Origin: Pseudomonas agronomica
Lineage (GTDB): Bacteria; Pseudomonadota; Gammaproteobacteria; Pseudomonadales; Pseudomonadaceae
DNA: 45,173 nt
Direction: 5' to 3'
NCBI RefSeq assembly: GCF_025917275.1
Contig: NZ_JAOSHO010000006.1
Location: 1-45,173 of the forward strand
Both the position numbers and the translations under genes were made by a program. Shown one piece after another: positions 19,116 through 26,848 of this stretch (positions are counted from its first letter, which is position 1; each line of letters opens with the position of its first letter). The notes below the pieces were generated by a model that was given only the letters and a program-made list of their open reading frames with translations, was not told the origin of the DNA and searched no databases.

Positions 19116-20009
19116 ATGTACGCCAGCTTCAAGTCATTTACCTCCTGGCCACCCTCCCGAGAAAATGCCCGTCGGTTCACACTTTTGCTGTGCATCGGCT
19201 CGACCCTCGGCTGCCTGTTGGCCTACTGGTCGGCCGTGACGGTGCCGCTGAGCTTGCTGGCACTGAACATGGCGACCTTGGCCTGCGTCTGGATCCAGTA
19301 TCGACTGTCACGTAAATCCATCAAGTTCCAGCCTCAGGAACTGGCCGACCGACTGCTGGAAGTCCAGGAAAACGAACGTCATCGACTCAGTCGCGAATTG
19401 CACGATGACATTGGCCAGTTGCTGACTGCGGCAAAGCTGCAGAGCGAATGGCTCCAGCGCCGCATGCCGCAAGAGCTGCAAGACCAGTGCTCTGTCCTCA
19501 GCGAAACGCTCGACGAGACCCTGAACAAGGTGCGCGATGTGTCGGCGATTCTCAATCCGAGGCAATTGACCAGCCTGGGTCTGGAAGCCAGCCTGCGTGC
19601 GCATCTGCTCAAGACACTGGCCAATACGTCCGTGAACTGGAGCCTCGATTGCCAGCAGCGCATGACCGGCATACCGGAAGAAATGACCGTCGCCGCCTTT
19701 CGCATCACCCAGGAAGCGATCACCAACATTCTGCGCCACGCCCAGGCAAAGAATCTCCTCGTGCGCCTGCAACGGCTGCCCGAAGGTTTGACATTAGTGA
19801 TCAGCGACGACGGCCAGGGATTTGTCCCGGCCGACCACCCTGCCCGCGAAGGACAACGCGGCATGGCCGGCATGTCGGAGCGGGTCGAGCAACTGGGCGG
19901 CACGCTCAAAGTAGTCAGCGAGGCCGGAAAAGGCACGCATATCGAAGCTCGTTTTCCCTGGGCGCCCCGCGCCTTGGAGCGGGCCAGCAAGAATAAGGTT
20001 CTCCATTGA
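19116..20009 (+). CDS. NarX/DegS-type sensor histidine kinase
   Basis: 297 residues. Two membrane segments at about residues 21-40 and 43-62 leave almost no periplasmic loop, so the signal is probably sensed in the membrane or cytoplasm. The HisKA_3 dimer/phosphoacceptor domain follows with His96 in LSRELHDDIGQLL, and the ATPase domain with QEAITNILRHAQAKN (N box), DDGQGF (G1) and GQRGMAGMSERV (G2). Start taken at the ATG 19116; a ribosome-binding site is not obvious. Its stop overlaps the TTG start of the response regulator (TTGA), so the two are translationally coupled partners. Confidence 0.9.
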   Translation: MYASFKSFTSWPPSRENARRFTLLLCIGSTLGCLLAYWSAVTVPLSLLALNMATLACVWIQYRLSRKSIKFQPQELADRLLEVQENERHRLSRELHDDIGQLLTAAKLQSEWLQRRMPQELQDQCSVLSETLDETLNKVRDVSAILNPRQLTSLGLEASLRAHLLKTLANTSVNWSLDCQQRMTGIPEEMTVAAFRITQEAITNILRHAQAKNLLVRLQRLPEGLTLVISDDGQGFVPADHPAREGQRGMAGMSERVEQLGGTLKVVSEAGKGTHIEARFPWAPRALERASKNKVLH

Positions 20010-20665
20010 CTTGTAATTTGCTTTTGGTAGATGACCATTCGCTTATCCGTGCGGGTGTGCGCGCCTTGGTCCTGGACTTGCCTGGCTACGCCGTTGTCGG
20101 CGAAGCCAATGACGGCTCGCAGTTGGTGGAGCTGGTGGAACGGCTCAATCCCGACATCGTGCTGCTGGATATTTCCATGAAAGACACCAGCGGCCTGCAA
20201 GCCTTGCAGCAACTCAAGCGAGTACGTCCCTACAGCAAGGTCCTGATCCTGTCCATGCACACTGATCCCGCACTCATCATGCAGGCGCTGGAATCAGGCG
20301 CGCACGGCTACCTGCTCAAGGACACGACCCCCACCGAACTGGGCCACGCGCTGGAAGCCCTGCGCAACGACGAACGCTACCTGAGCCCGGCCATTGCCCA
20401 TACCGTGATCAACCAGGCGCTTACCCGCGGCCATAAATACCAGCCTGATCCCGCCCCTAACCACAACCTGACGGCACGCCAATTGGAAATCCTGCGACTG
20501 ATCGTTCGCGGCAAGTCCACCCGGGAAATTGCCAACGGCCTGAGCCTGAGCATCAAGACAGTGGAAACCCACCGGGCCCAAATCATGAAGCGCCTGCAAA
20601 TCCACGACGTGGCCGGGTTGGTCTTGTTTGCCGTGCGCGAGCAGATTATCAGCCTGGACGACTAA
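20006..20665 (+). CDS. NarL/LuxR-family response regulator
   Basis: 219 residues from a TTG at 20006, preceded by AAGGTT and overlapping the kinase stop by 4 bases. The receiver domain has VDDHSLIRAGVRAL at the start and phosphoacceptor Asp55 in VLLDISMKD; Lys in the LKDTTP segment completes the active site. The LuxR-type DNA-binding helix-turn-helix is at about residues 150-210 (LTARQLEILRLIVRGKSTRE, then LSLSIKTVETHRAQIMKRLQ). It is the expected output of the adjacent kinase. The 3' end overlaps the convergent yegS gene by 17 bases. Target genes unknown; the tandem repeats at 18121-18162 are candidates for autoregulation. Confidence 0.93.
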   Translation: MTCNLLLVDDHSLIRAGVRALVLDLPGYAVVGEANDGSQLVELVERLNPDIVLLDISMKDTSGLQALQQLKRVRPYSKVLILSMHTDPALIMQALESGAHGYLLKDTTPTELGHALEALRNDERYLSPAIAHTVINQALTRGHKYQPDPAPNHNLTARQLEILRLIVRGKSTREIANGLSLSIKTVETHRAQIMKRLQIHDVAGLVLFAVREQIISLDD

Positions 20666-21566
20666 GCTTCGCCGAGCCTCCCAGCAGAGGCGAATCGGCG
20701 GGCAGATGCACACGTAGCGCCTGGGGGCGAACCGTAAAACGCAGGTCGTCCACTTGCAACGGTTCGCCATCCAGATTGATATCGAGGCCTTGGGCGACCT
20801 TGATTTCCACCCACGGCAAGCGTGCTCGCACGAACATGTTGTCGATGCCCAGCCCACCGGCAAGCAAATCCTTGAGCGTACTCACCACTTCCTGGGGCGC
20901 CGGCAGAATGCTGATATCGAGCAGGCCGTCGTCGGCCAATGCGTCCGGACAAAGCAGATGTCCGCCTCCGGCCTGTCGGCCATTGCCAATGCCCAACGCC
21001 AACAGATCGCCACGCCAATGAAAACCAGGCCCCTGCAGCTCGCCATAGGCTGCGCTCAACTCGCTGAAGCGCGATAGGCCGGTGAACAGATAGGCAGCGC
21101 CACCGAGGATTTTTTTCAGGTCCTCGGAGGTGTTCGCCGTCACCTGGCTACCGAAACCACCCGTGGCCATGTTCAGAAAAATCTGCCCGCCCACTTCACC
21201 AAGATCGACCGCCCGCGGCGTGACATCCAGCAAGTCCAAAGCGCGATCAGGCTCCAGTGGCACGCCGGCGGCCCGAGCAAAATCATTCGCGGTACCCAAA
21301 GGCAGCAATACCAGGCTGACATCGCCGGATTGCTGGGCTATCGCTTCGGCAATATCGCGCAAGGTCCCATCGCCGCCGCCAGCAATCAAACGGGTGTAAC
21401 CCGCGTCCAACGCCTCATTGACGCATCGCCGGGCGTCGCCGGCTTCCCAGGTCAAGCGTACCGCCAGGTCCCACCCCTGTTTGCGCTTGAGCATCACTGC
21501 TGCGCGAACCTCTTCGTTGAGCGCTTGCTTGCCATGCAGGATCAAAAGCGCCTTGCCTTTGCTCAT
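20649..21566 (-). CDS. yegS: Lipid kinase YegS-like (DAG kinase catalytic domain)
   Basis: 305 residues from the ATG at 21566, preceded by GGAG 8 bases upstream; an in-frame ATG at 21581 is an alternative. The diacylglycerol-kinase catalytic fold starts at KALLILHGKQALNEEV, with the nucleotide-binding GGGDGTLRDIAEAI and LLPLGTANDFARA motifs, as in E. coli YegS, which phosphorylates lipids (phosphatidylglycerol in vitro). Normal family length. Cytoplasmic or membrane-associated. Its last 17 bases overlap the end of the convergent response regulator gene. Confidence 0.92.
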   Translation of the reverse strand: MSKGKALLILHGKQALNEEVRAAVMLKRKQGWDLAVRLTWEAGDARRCVNEALDAGYTRLIAGGGDGTLRDIAEAIAQQSGDVSLVLLPLGTANDFARAAGVPLEPDRALDLLDVTPRAVDLGEVGGQIFLNMATGGFGSQVTANTSEDLKKILGGAAYLFTGLSRFSELSAAYGELQGPGFHWRGDLLALGIGNGRQAGGGHLLCPDALADDGLLDISILPAPQEVVSTLKDLLAGGLGIDNMFVRARLPWVEIKVAQGLDINLDGEPLQVDDLRFTVRPQALRVHLPADSPLLGGSAKLSRPG

Positions 21567-21736
21567 CGTTGTCTCCGTCATTGGAAGGTTCAGGAAATGG
21601 GACCACTCATTCGCTGGAAATAGCCCCGGACATGGGCAATATCCGCAAAAAACCGGATCAATTTCTCGATTCAAAGAATTTTCTTACAAGACTTGGCGAA
21701 TCAGCTCAATTGACCCTCTAACCGTATTGAGACACC

Positions 21737-21765
21737 TTGACAGGGTGTTGTGCTGAACCTCTAAA
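21737..21765 (+). promoter_or_regulatory. Sigma70-type promoter of the small membrane protein gene
   Basis: TTGACA at 21737-21742, a 17-base spacer, then TCTAAA at 21760-21765. Transcription would start near 21772. The stretch 21567-21736 upstream holds only the yegS leader and nothing else I can name. Confidence 0.5.
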
Positions 21766-21868
21766 CAACCATCAGACAAGGATGTGTAACCCATGGATGG
21801 ATATGTCACGGCCCCCTGGGGCCCGCTTACGCGCTCAAGAAATCATGGCGACAGGGAGGAAATGCCCC

Positions 21869-22177
21869 ATGCATAGCCATGAATACAAGTTGTCACCCCG
21901 CCACCTCGCGTCCTTCGGGAACGAACCGGCCGATCTCAAAAGCGAATGCAAACGTTGCAGTAATCCCGTTGGAGGAATTGATTTGGAACCGCGCGTCGTT
22001 GAATTGGAAACCCACCTCAAATACATCCGAAGGGACATGGATGAAATCCGTATCGACGTCAAGGCCGTACGACACCGCCTTGCCTATCTGGCGGGTGCGG
22101 CGGCAGTCGTGGTCGGGCTGCTGGGGTGGGTCGCGAACAATCGTTTCGACCAGTTGGTGATGCTGCTGTCGCGATAA
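21869..22177 (+). CDS. Small protein with coiled coil and C-terminal membrane segment
   Basis: Two starts fit. The ATG at 21869 (102 residues) has GGGAGGA 8 bases upstream and adds an N-terminal part with a CKRC cysteine pair. A TTG at 21983 (64 residues) has GGAGGA 6 bases upstream and begins where a familiar Pseudomonas pattern starts: EPRVVELETHLKYIRRDMDE, a charged coiled coil. A membrane helix follows (LAYLAGAAAVVVGLLGWVA), then a short tail. I give the longer version but the shorter is as likely. Function unknown; small anchored coiled-coil proteins of this kind are common in the genus. A 27-codon ORF at 21793-21876 overlaps the longer start. Confidence 0.6.
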   Translation: MHSHEYKLSPRHLASFGNEPADLKSECKRCSNPVGGIDLEPRVVELETHLKYIRRDMDEIRIDVKAVRHRLAYLAGAAAVVVGLLGWVANNRFDQLVMLLSR

Positions 22178-22238
22178 AGGCAACAACGCGTAGAGACCCG
22201 ATACAGAATCGGGCCGCAGCACGTTGGCGATTGCCGGA

Positions 22239-23429
22239 CTAGTCCAGGACTTCGCTCAAGGGGATGAAACTGACGACATCGCCTTCAGCCAGGGTCCTTC
22301 CCTCCAGGACTTCCACCAGCCCTTCGGCCCAGGCTGCGCTGCGCAGGACACCGGAACTCTGGTTGCGATAAATGACCGCTCGACCATTTTCAATGCGTCC
22401 TCTCAAGAATTCTCGCCGATTGCCTGCCTTCGTCCAGACGAAACCGGCGGGCACCTGGAACTTGAGAGGCGACACCGCCTGAACACCTTGGCGACGCAAC
22501 AAGTAGGGACGCGCCAATAGGGCGAAAGTCACCAGGGTCGAAGCAGGGTTTCCAGGCAGGCCGATCACCGGCACGCCACGAAAATGCCCGAACGTCAGCG
22601 GTTTCCCGGGCTTGATGGCGAGTTTCCAGAGCGTCAGCTCCCCTTCCTCGCGCAGCGCGATACCCAGGAAATCGGCCTCCCCTACCGACACTCCGCCCGT
22701 GGAAAGAATCAAGTCGACATCCGATAGCTGAGCCAGGCATGTGCGAGTAGCGGCCAGGTCATCAGGCAGGATACCCGCATCGACCACATCACAACCCAGG
22801 CGATGCAACCAGCCACAGAGCAGTACGCGATTGCTGTTATAGATTTGCCCCGGCCCCAGGGGCTGGCCCGGCTCTACCAGCTCATCACCTGTGGACAGCA
22901 CAGCAACTCGCACCCTGCGTATCACGCCCAGCGATGCACGCCCCAAGGATGCCGCAAGCCCCAACTCAATCGGCCCCAGGCGAGTGCCGGCGCCGAGAAC
23001 CTGTTCTCCGACGGTCGTTTCCTGCCCCTGGGGACGGATGTTCTGCCCGCAGGCCATGGGCTGGGTAAACCGCACCCGCTGGTCGTCTTCGACGATGACG
23101 TTTTCTTGCATCTCGACGCAATCTGCGCCCATCGGGATCGGCGCCCCCGTAAAGATCCGCGCGCAGGTCCCTGCGGCAAGGGGGTCCGGAGATTGCCCGG
23201 CAAAAATCAGCTGGCTGATCACCAGCGGCGTCTCACCATTCCAGTCAGCCAGGCGCAAGGCGTAACCGTCCATGGCGCTGTTGGGCCATGGCGGCAGATC
23301 CAGGGTGGACACCAGATCCTCGGCAAGTACGCGTCCCTGCGCCTCGGCCAACGGCACCCGCTCGTGCTGGACGATGGGCGTGGCGGCCGCCATTTCGAGC
23401 AAGCGCTCCAAGGCGACCTCGACAGCCAT
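22239..23429 (-). CDS. moeA: Molybdopterin molybdenumtransferase MoeA
   Basis: 396 residues from the ATG at 23429 (AGGCAGG upstream); a GTG at 23468 inside the end of moaB would add 13 residues. MoeA inserts molybdate into adenylylated molybdopterin to finish the molybdenum cofactor. Signatures: PPWPNSAMDGYALR near residue 50, IFTGAPIPMGADCVEMQE, VAVLSTGDELVEPGQPL, the TGGVSVGEADF loop, and GLPGNPAS. Domain IV is present at the C-terminus. Downstream of moaB in what looks like a two-gene operon. Confidence 0.95.
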   Translation of the reverse strand: MAVEVALERLLEMAAATPIVQHERVPLAEAQGRVLAEDLVSTLDLPPWPNSAMDGYALRLADWNGETPLVISQLIFAGQSPDPLAAGTCARIFTGAPIPMGADCVEMQENVIVEDDQRVRFTQPMACGQNIRPQGQETTVGEQVLGAGTRLGPIELGLAASLGRASLGVIRRVRVAVLSTGDELVEPGQPLGPGQIYNSNRVLLCGWLHRLGCDVVDAGILPDDLAATRTCLAQLSDVDLILSTGGVSVGEADFLGIALREEGELTLWKLAIKPGKPLTFGHFRGVPVIGLPGNPASTLVTFALLARPYLLRRQGVQAVSPLKFQVPAGFVWTKAGNRREFLRGRIENGRAVIYRNQSSGVLRSAAWAEGLVEVLEGRTLAEGDVVSFIPLSEVLD

Positions 23430-23451
23430 CAAGGCACCTGCCTTGCCCGGT

Positions 23452-23991
23452 TTACCCACGGGATTCACAAGGCGCCGCCTGTTTCAAATGGGCCACGAAA
23501 TTGCACGGCCTGTGCCGTGCGTCCAACTGCTCGGCCAGGATTCCATCCCACCCTGTGCGCACCGCATTGGTCGACCCGGGCAGGCAACACACCAGCGTCC
23601 CGTTGGCCAGGCCGGCCAGTGCTCGCGACTGGACAGTGGAAGTGCCGATATCCGCGACGGAAATCTGCCGGAACAGCTCGCCGAAACCATCGACCTGCTT
23701 GTCCAACAGGCACGCAACGGCCTCCGGCGTGCTGTCGCGCCCGGTAAAGCCGGTACCGCCAGTGATCAACACCACTTGCACGACATCGTCGGCGATCCAG
23801 GCGGCAACTTGCGCCCTGATCTTGTACAAATCATCTTTGAGCAACACCCGTGCCGCGAGGTTGTGCCCTGCCTCCGTGAGGCGATCGACAAAGACCTGGC
23901 CCGAGGTGTCGGTTTCCAGGGTACGGGTATCACTGACAGTCAGCACCGCGACATTGAGCGGCACGAAAGGTACTTCAGCCTTGGCTTTCAT
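23452..23991 (-). CDS. moaB: Molybdenum cofactor biosynthesis protein MoaB
   Basis: 179 residues, the usual length for MoaB, which is related to MogA and binds or adenylylates molybdopterin. Recognisable are VAVLTVSDTRTLETDTSG, VVLITGGTGFTGRDSTPEAV and the late LVCCLPGSTNAVRTGWDGIL. The start ATG at 23991 has GGACGAG upstream. It lies 22 bases before moeA on the same strand and diverges from mobA, so the three cofactor genes cluster here. In P. aeruginosa the corresponding cluster is PA3028-PA3030 as I recall. Confidence 0.95.
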   Translation of the reverse strand: MKAKAEVPFVPLNVAVLTVSDTRTLETDTSGQVFVDRLTEAGHNLAARVLLKDDLYKIRAQVAAWIADDVVQVVLITGGTGFTGRDSTPEAVACLLDKQVDGFGELFRQISVADIGTSTVQSRALAGLANGTLVCCLPGSTNAVRTGWDGILAEQLDARHRPCNFVAHLKQAAPCESRG

Positions 23992-24069
23992 AGGCTCGTC
24001 CAGTTGTAGGGGAAACAGCCTGGTGTTATATCACAGCGTCCCATTTTTTCGCCCGTGCGGAGACACCCG

Positions 24070-24672
24070 ATGACCTCGAATAATGCCCTGCCACCTTGCT
24101 CCGTGCTGCTCCTCGCTGGCGGACGCGGTCAACGCATGGGTGGGCAGGACAAGGGCTTGCTGGAGTGGCGAGGTGAACCGCTGATTGCCCACCTTCATCG
24201 GCAAACCCGCACCCTGAGCGACGACCTGATCATTTCCTGCAACCGCAACCTGGAGCGCTATGCATCGTATGCCGACCAGCTGGTTCATGACGATGAAGGT
24301 GACTTTCCGGGCCCGCTGGCTGGAATCCGGGCAGGTCTCAAGGCAGCGAAGCATCCCTATCTGCTGGTGTTGCCGTGCGACGTACCGCAAATCGACTCGA
24401 GTCTTTTGGACAGCATGCGCGAAACTGCCAGCAAACATCCCGACAAACCACTGATGGTGCGTCACGGCGAACATTGGGAGCCGCTGCTGTGCATCATTCC
24501 CCGCGCCTTGTCAGCCACTTTCGAACAGGCCTGGAGCGATGGAGAACGCAGCCCGGGTCGCATCATGCGCACGCTGCAAGCAGTCGCCTTGCAATGCCCG
24601 TCCAACGATCCCCGACTGGCCAATCTCAACACGCCGGAACTCCTCGCCCAGCACAAAGGCGTGTCAGATTGA
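24070..24672 (+). CDS. mobA: Molybdenum cofactor guanylyltransferase MobA
   Basis: 200 residues from the ATG at 24070, with GGAG 8 bases upstream; a GTG at 24055 is less likely. MobA attaches GMP to molybdenum cofactor to give the bis-MGD form used by DMSO-reductase family enzymes. The nucleotidyltransferase motif [20 protein letters not shown] is at residues about 15-34, with the metal-binding Asp in [10 protein letters not shown]. Divergent from moaB with 78 bases between the starts. Confidence 0.94.
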   Translation: MTSNNALPPCSVLLLAGGRGQRMGGQDKGLLEWRGEPLIAHLHRQTRTLSDDLIISCNRNLERYASYADQLVHDDEGDFPGPLAGIRAGLKAAKHPYLLVLPCDVPQIDSSLLDSMRETASKHPDKPLMVRHGEHWEPLLCIIPRALSATFEQAWSDGERSPGRIMRTLQAVALQCPSNDPRLANLNTPELLAQHKGVSD

Positions 24673-24747
24673 CACTAGCCAGGAACTTGCGCGCGATGTA
24701 TACGTCTGAAGGTCAGTAACTTGAAGAATCCATTTCGGAGAAACACC

Positions 24748-24969
24748 ATGAACCAACGGACCCTCGCTACTTTCATGCTCGCGCTGGGCCTCGCCACTCT
24801 CGCCGGGTGTGCATCGCCAACAGTGATCACCTTGAATGACGGTCGCGAAATCCAGGCCGTCGACACGCCTAAATACGATGAAGAGAGCGGCTTCTACGAA
24901 TTCGAGCAACTGGACGGCAAGCAGACTCGCGTGAACAAGGACCAGGTTCGTACCGTTAAAGATCTGTAA
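24748..24969 (+). CDS. Small YgdI/YgdR-family lipoprotein
   Basis: 73 residues from the ATG at 24748, with CGGAG upstream. A lipoprotein signal peptide ends in LAGC with the lipidated Cys at position 21. The mature part is the DUF903/YgdR SH3-like domain: SPTVITLNDGREIQAVDTPK, ending RVNKDQVRTVKDL. It is probably anchored in the outer membrane; function unknown in the family. It follows mobA by 75 bases and is closed by a clear terminator at 24995-25024. Confidence 0.92.
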   Translation: MNQRTLATFMLALGLATLAGCASPTVITLNDGREIQAVDTPKYDEESGFYEFEQLDGKQTRVNKDQVRTVKDL

Positions 24970-24994
24970 TCTTCAACGTCACAGCCAGATACAG

Positions 24995-25024
24995 AAAAGC
25001 CCGCATTGATTGCGGGCTTTTTGT
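24995..25024 (+). terminator. Rho-independent terminator after the lipoprotein gene
   Basis: Arms AAAAGCCCGCA and TGCGGGCTTTT surround a TTGAT-like loop and are followed by TTGTT. The A-tract at the left also lets it serve the minus-strand pseudouridine synthase gene that ends at 25046. Confidence 0.9.
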
Positions 25025-25045
25025 TGCCTGTCGAAAACGCAATGG

Positions 25046-25936
25046 CTACCACTGCAGCGTAATGTTGCTTTCAAAAATCCTATCCTGATGCGTGACCGGA
25101 TCGATGAAGCGCAACCCTTGGGCCAGCAACTTGAGCGGATTGGAGTAGTCATCCTGAGCATCCCGAATCACATCGGGGTAGAACGGATCGTTACAGATAG
25201 GTGCGCCCAAGGCATTCATATGCACGCGCAACTGATGTTTTTTCCCGGTCACCGGATACAGGCCATAGCGCCACAGGTCGCCATTTTTTTCCAGCACGTC
25301 GATGGCCGTCTCGGTATTGGGTGCCCCGGGACCTTCCTGCATTCGGAAGAACGGCTCGCCATCGATCAACCGGCTCTCATGCACACGTGGAAAACTCAAT
25401 CCAGGCAGCGCGGGAGCAATGGCCTGATAGCATTTTTCGATTTGGCGTGTCGGAAACAGCGATTGATAGATCGAACGAGTTTTCGGGTTGGCTGAAAACA
25501 GCACCAGCCCGGCCGTGTGCCGATCGATACGGTGCAGGGGCACCAGATGGGGGTTATCCAGGCGACGGATCAAACGCCGCAACAAGGTTTGCTCGACATA
25601 TTGGCCCGCCGGCGTGACAGGAAGATAATGCGGTTTGTCTGCCACCACCAGGTGCTCGTCGGCATGGAGGATCGATTCGAGCACCGGGATCGGTTTTTCA
25701 TCGGGCACTTCACGAAAATAATGAATGCGAAGGCCTTCACGGTATGGCAGATCGGCACGTATCGCCTTGCCCTCTCCGTCCAGCACCCGGCCCCGCGCAA
25801 TCCGGTCCAGCCATTGCTCACGGCTGATCGCACTGAAATGCTCGCAGAGGCATTCCAGCACCGTCTGCCAGGCACCGGGCGGCAGGTACAACGTGCTGGC
25901 CTGCTGCTGAGCTGCGGAAAACGATGAACCGGACAT
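25046..25936 (-). CDS. RluA-family RNA pseudouridine synthase
   Basis: 296 residues from the ATG at 25936; upstream in-frame starts exist but conservation is not evident there. The catalytic motif HRIDRHTAGLVLF contains the essential Asp of RluA/RluC/RluD enzymes, which isomerise uridine in rRNA or tRNA. Other family segments are LHADEHLVVADKPHYLPV and the C-terminal LYPVTGKKHQLRVHM followed by ICNDPFYP. An N-terminal S4-like region is possible (about 30-80) but weak. It is a subgroup distinct from RluA itself, so the modified position cannot be named. Converges on the lipoprotein gene. Confidence 0.9.
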   Translation of the reverse strand: MSGSSFSAAQQQASTLYLPPGAWQTVLECLCEHFSAISREQWLDRIARGRVLDGEGKAIRADLPYREGLRIHYFREVPDEKPIPVLESILHADEHLVVADKPHYLPVTPAGQYVEQTLLRRLIRRLDNPHLVPLHRIDRHTAGLVLFSANPKTRSIYQSLFPTRQIEKCYQAIAPALPGLSFPRVHESRLIDGEPFFRMQEGPGAPNTETAIDVLEKNGDLWRYGLYPVTGKKHQLRVHMNALGAPICNDPFYPDVIRDAQDDYSNPLKLLAQGLRFIDPVTHQDRIFESNITLQW

Positions 25937-26008
25937 TGAAGACTCTTTACCTTTTGCTGGGAGCAGCATTATCCGACAGTCAGGCAAGCGAGCCCAGTAA
26001 TGAATGGC

Positions 26009-26329
26009 TCAGGCGGAGATCGTTGTCCGTCTTGCGGCGGCTTCGGTGAATTCCTTCAACCAGCGCAGCACTTCGACCGCCTCCCAGCGCCCCGGATCGT
26101 ACAAGGCATACAAGAGGCCCTGATATCCCACCACATCCAGTTGCTTGTGGTAGCCGGCGCGCTGGAACAGCGCTTCTATCTCGGCGAAACAGGTATTGAA
26201 GTGCAGCTTGTTGAAGGGTGTCTTGCCTTCCGTGACCAGACCGTCCAGGCGCAACTCCAGTACCGCTTCGCTTACAACGTCCACGGACATCCGGTTCACG
26301 CTGTTTTTCAATTGCTCGACATTGACCAA
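26009..26329 (-). CDS. Small protein of unknown function behind a LexA box
   Basis: 106 residues. I chose the TTG at 26329 because GGAG stands 9 bases upstream and because it leaves the LexA operator untranslated; a GTG at 26356 would lie inside the operator. Acidic, soluble, no signal peptide or membrane segment. The middle reads coding-like and conserved in style (LRLDGLVTEGKTPFNKLHFN, then YHKQLDVVGYQGLLYAL). I do not recognise a characterised family. The perfect LexA box overlapping its promoter makes SOS control the main clue: expression after DNA damage. It is downstream of the glutaredoxin-like gene on the same strand, 90 bases apart. Confidence 0.72.
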   Translation of the reverse strand: MVNVEQLKNSVNRMSVDVVSEAVLELRLDGLVTEGKTPFNKLHFNTCFAEIEALFQRAGYHKQLDVVGYQGLLYALYDPGRWEAVEVLRWLKEFTEAAARRTTISA

Positions 26330-26346
26330 GGGCTGCACTCCAGTAG

Positions 26347-26362
26347 CTGTATGCACATACAG
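26347..26362. promoter_or_regulatory. LexA operator (SOS box) overlapping a promoter
   Basis: CTGTATGCACATACAG is a perfect 16-base palindromic SOS box of the CTGT-N8-ACAG form, with symmetric arms CTGTATG and CATACAG. On the minus strand a promoter fits: TTGGCG (26387-26382), 17 bases, TACTGT (26364-26359), so the box covers the -10 element. It sits 17 bases upstream of the chosen TTG start. LexA bound here would block the 26009-26329 gene. Confidence 0.85.
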
Positions 26363-26419
26363 TAACCGAAGAACACCCTTTCGCCAATGGCGGCATGCAG
26401 GTCCAACCGATGGAAGGCG

Positions 26420-26659
26420 TCAACGCAGAAATGAAGCAACCCGGTCGGGATCGTCAAACGGCCAATCCAGTTCCGCCCCCGTGTCGATCCTGCGCAACAC
26501 GGGAATGCGCAGGCCGTAGGCTTCGGACAAGGCATCGCTGTCGGCAATATCAACCAGTTCCACCAACAATCCATGTTCGACGAAAGGCATCAACACAGCC
26601 TCGGCGACTTCACAAAGATGGCAACCCAGGGTGCCGAACAGCTGGCATTCCGGTGTCAT
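26420..26659 (-). CDS. Glutaredoxin-like protein
   Basis: 79 residues from the ATG at 26659; an ATG at 26689 with GGAG at longer spacing is an alternative. The thioredoxin-fold CxxC motif is in FGTLGCHLCEVAEAVL at residues 8-23, and the cis-Pro region is GLRIPVLRRIDTG, as in the glutaredoxin-2/DUF836 group of small redox proteins. Likely cytoplasmic thiol-disulfide exchange or electron transfer; partner unknown. Divergent from the kefB-like gene. Confidence 0.87.
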   Translation of the reverse strand: MTPECQLFGTLGCHLCEVAEAVLMPFVEHGLLVELVDIADSDALSEAYGLRIPVLRRIDTGAELDWPFDDPDRVASFLR

Positions 26660-26848
26660 GGCAGGTACCCAAAAAAGACAGATCGTCATTCTAGGCCCGC
26701 TCCACGCAACCGTCGAGCCGGGTACCATGTCGCAGGATGTTTCGGCAAAACGCTGACGCAAATCACTGAGCCCGAATGGGTTTCCAGCGATGCTCGATGT
26801 TTTTTCTGTTCTACGCTGGGTCTCGTAAACCTTGAAACGGAGTTTCTC

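Noticed and set aside
21810-21823. GGCCCC-CT-GGGGCC palindrome as a terminator
   Set aside because: The centre is only 2 bases and no T-tract follows; it lies inside the leader of the small membrane protein gene.
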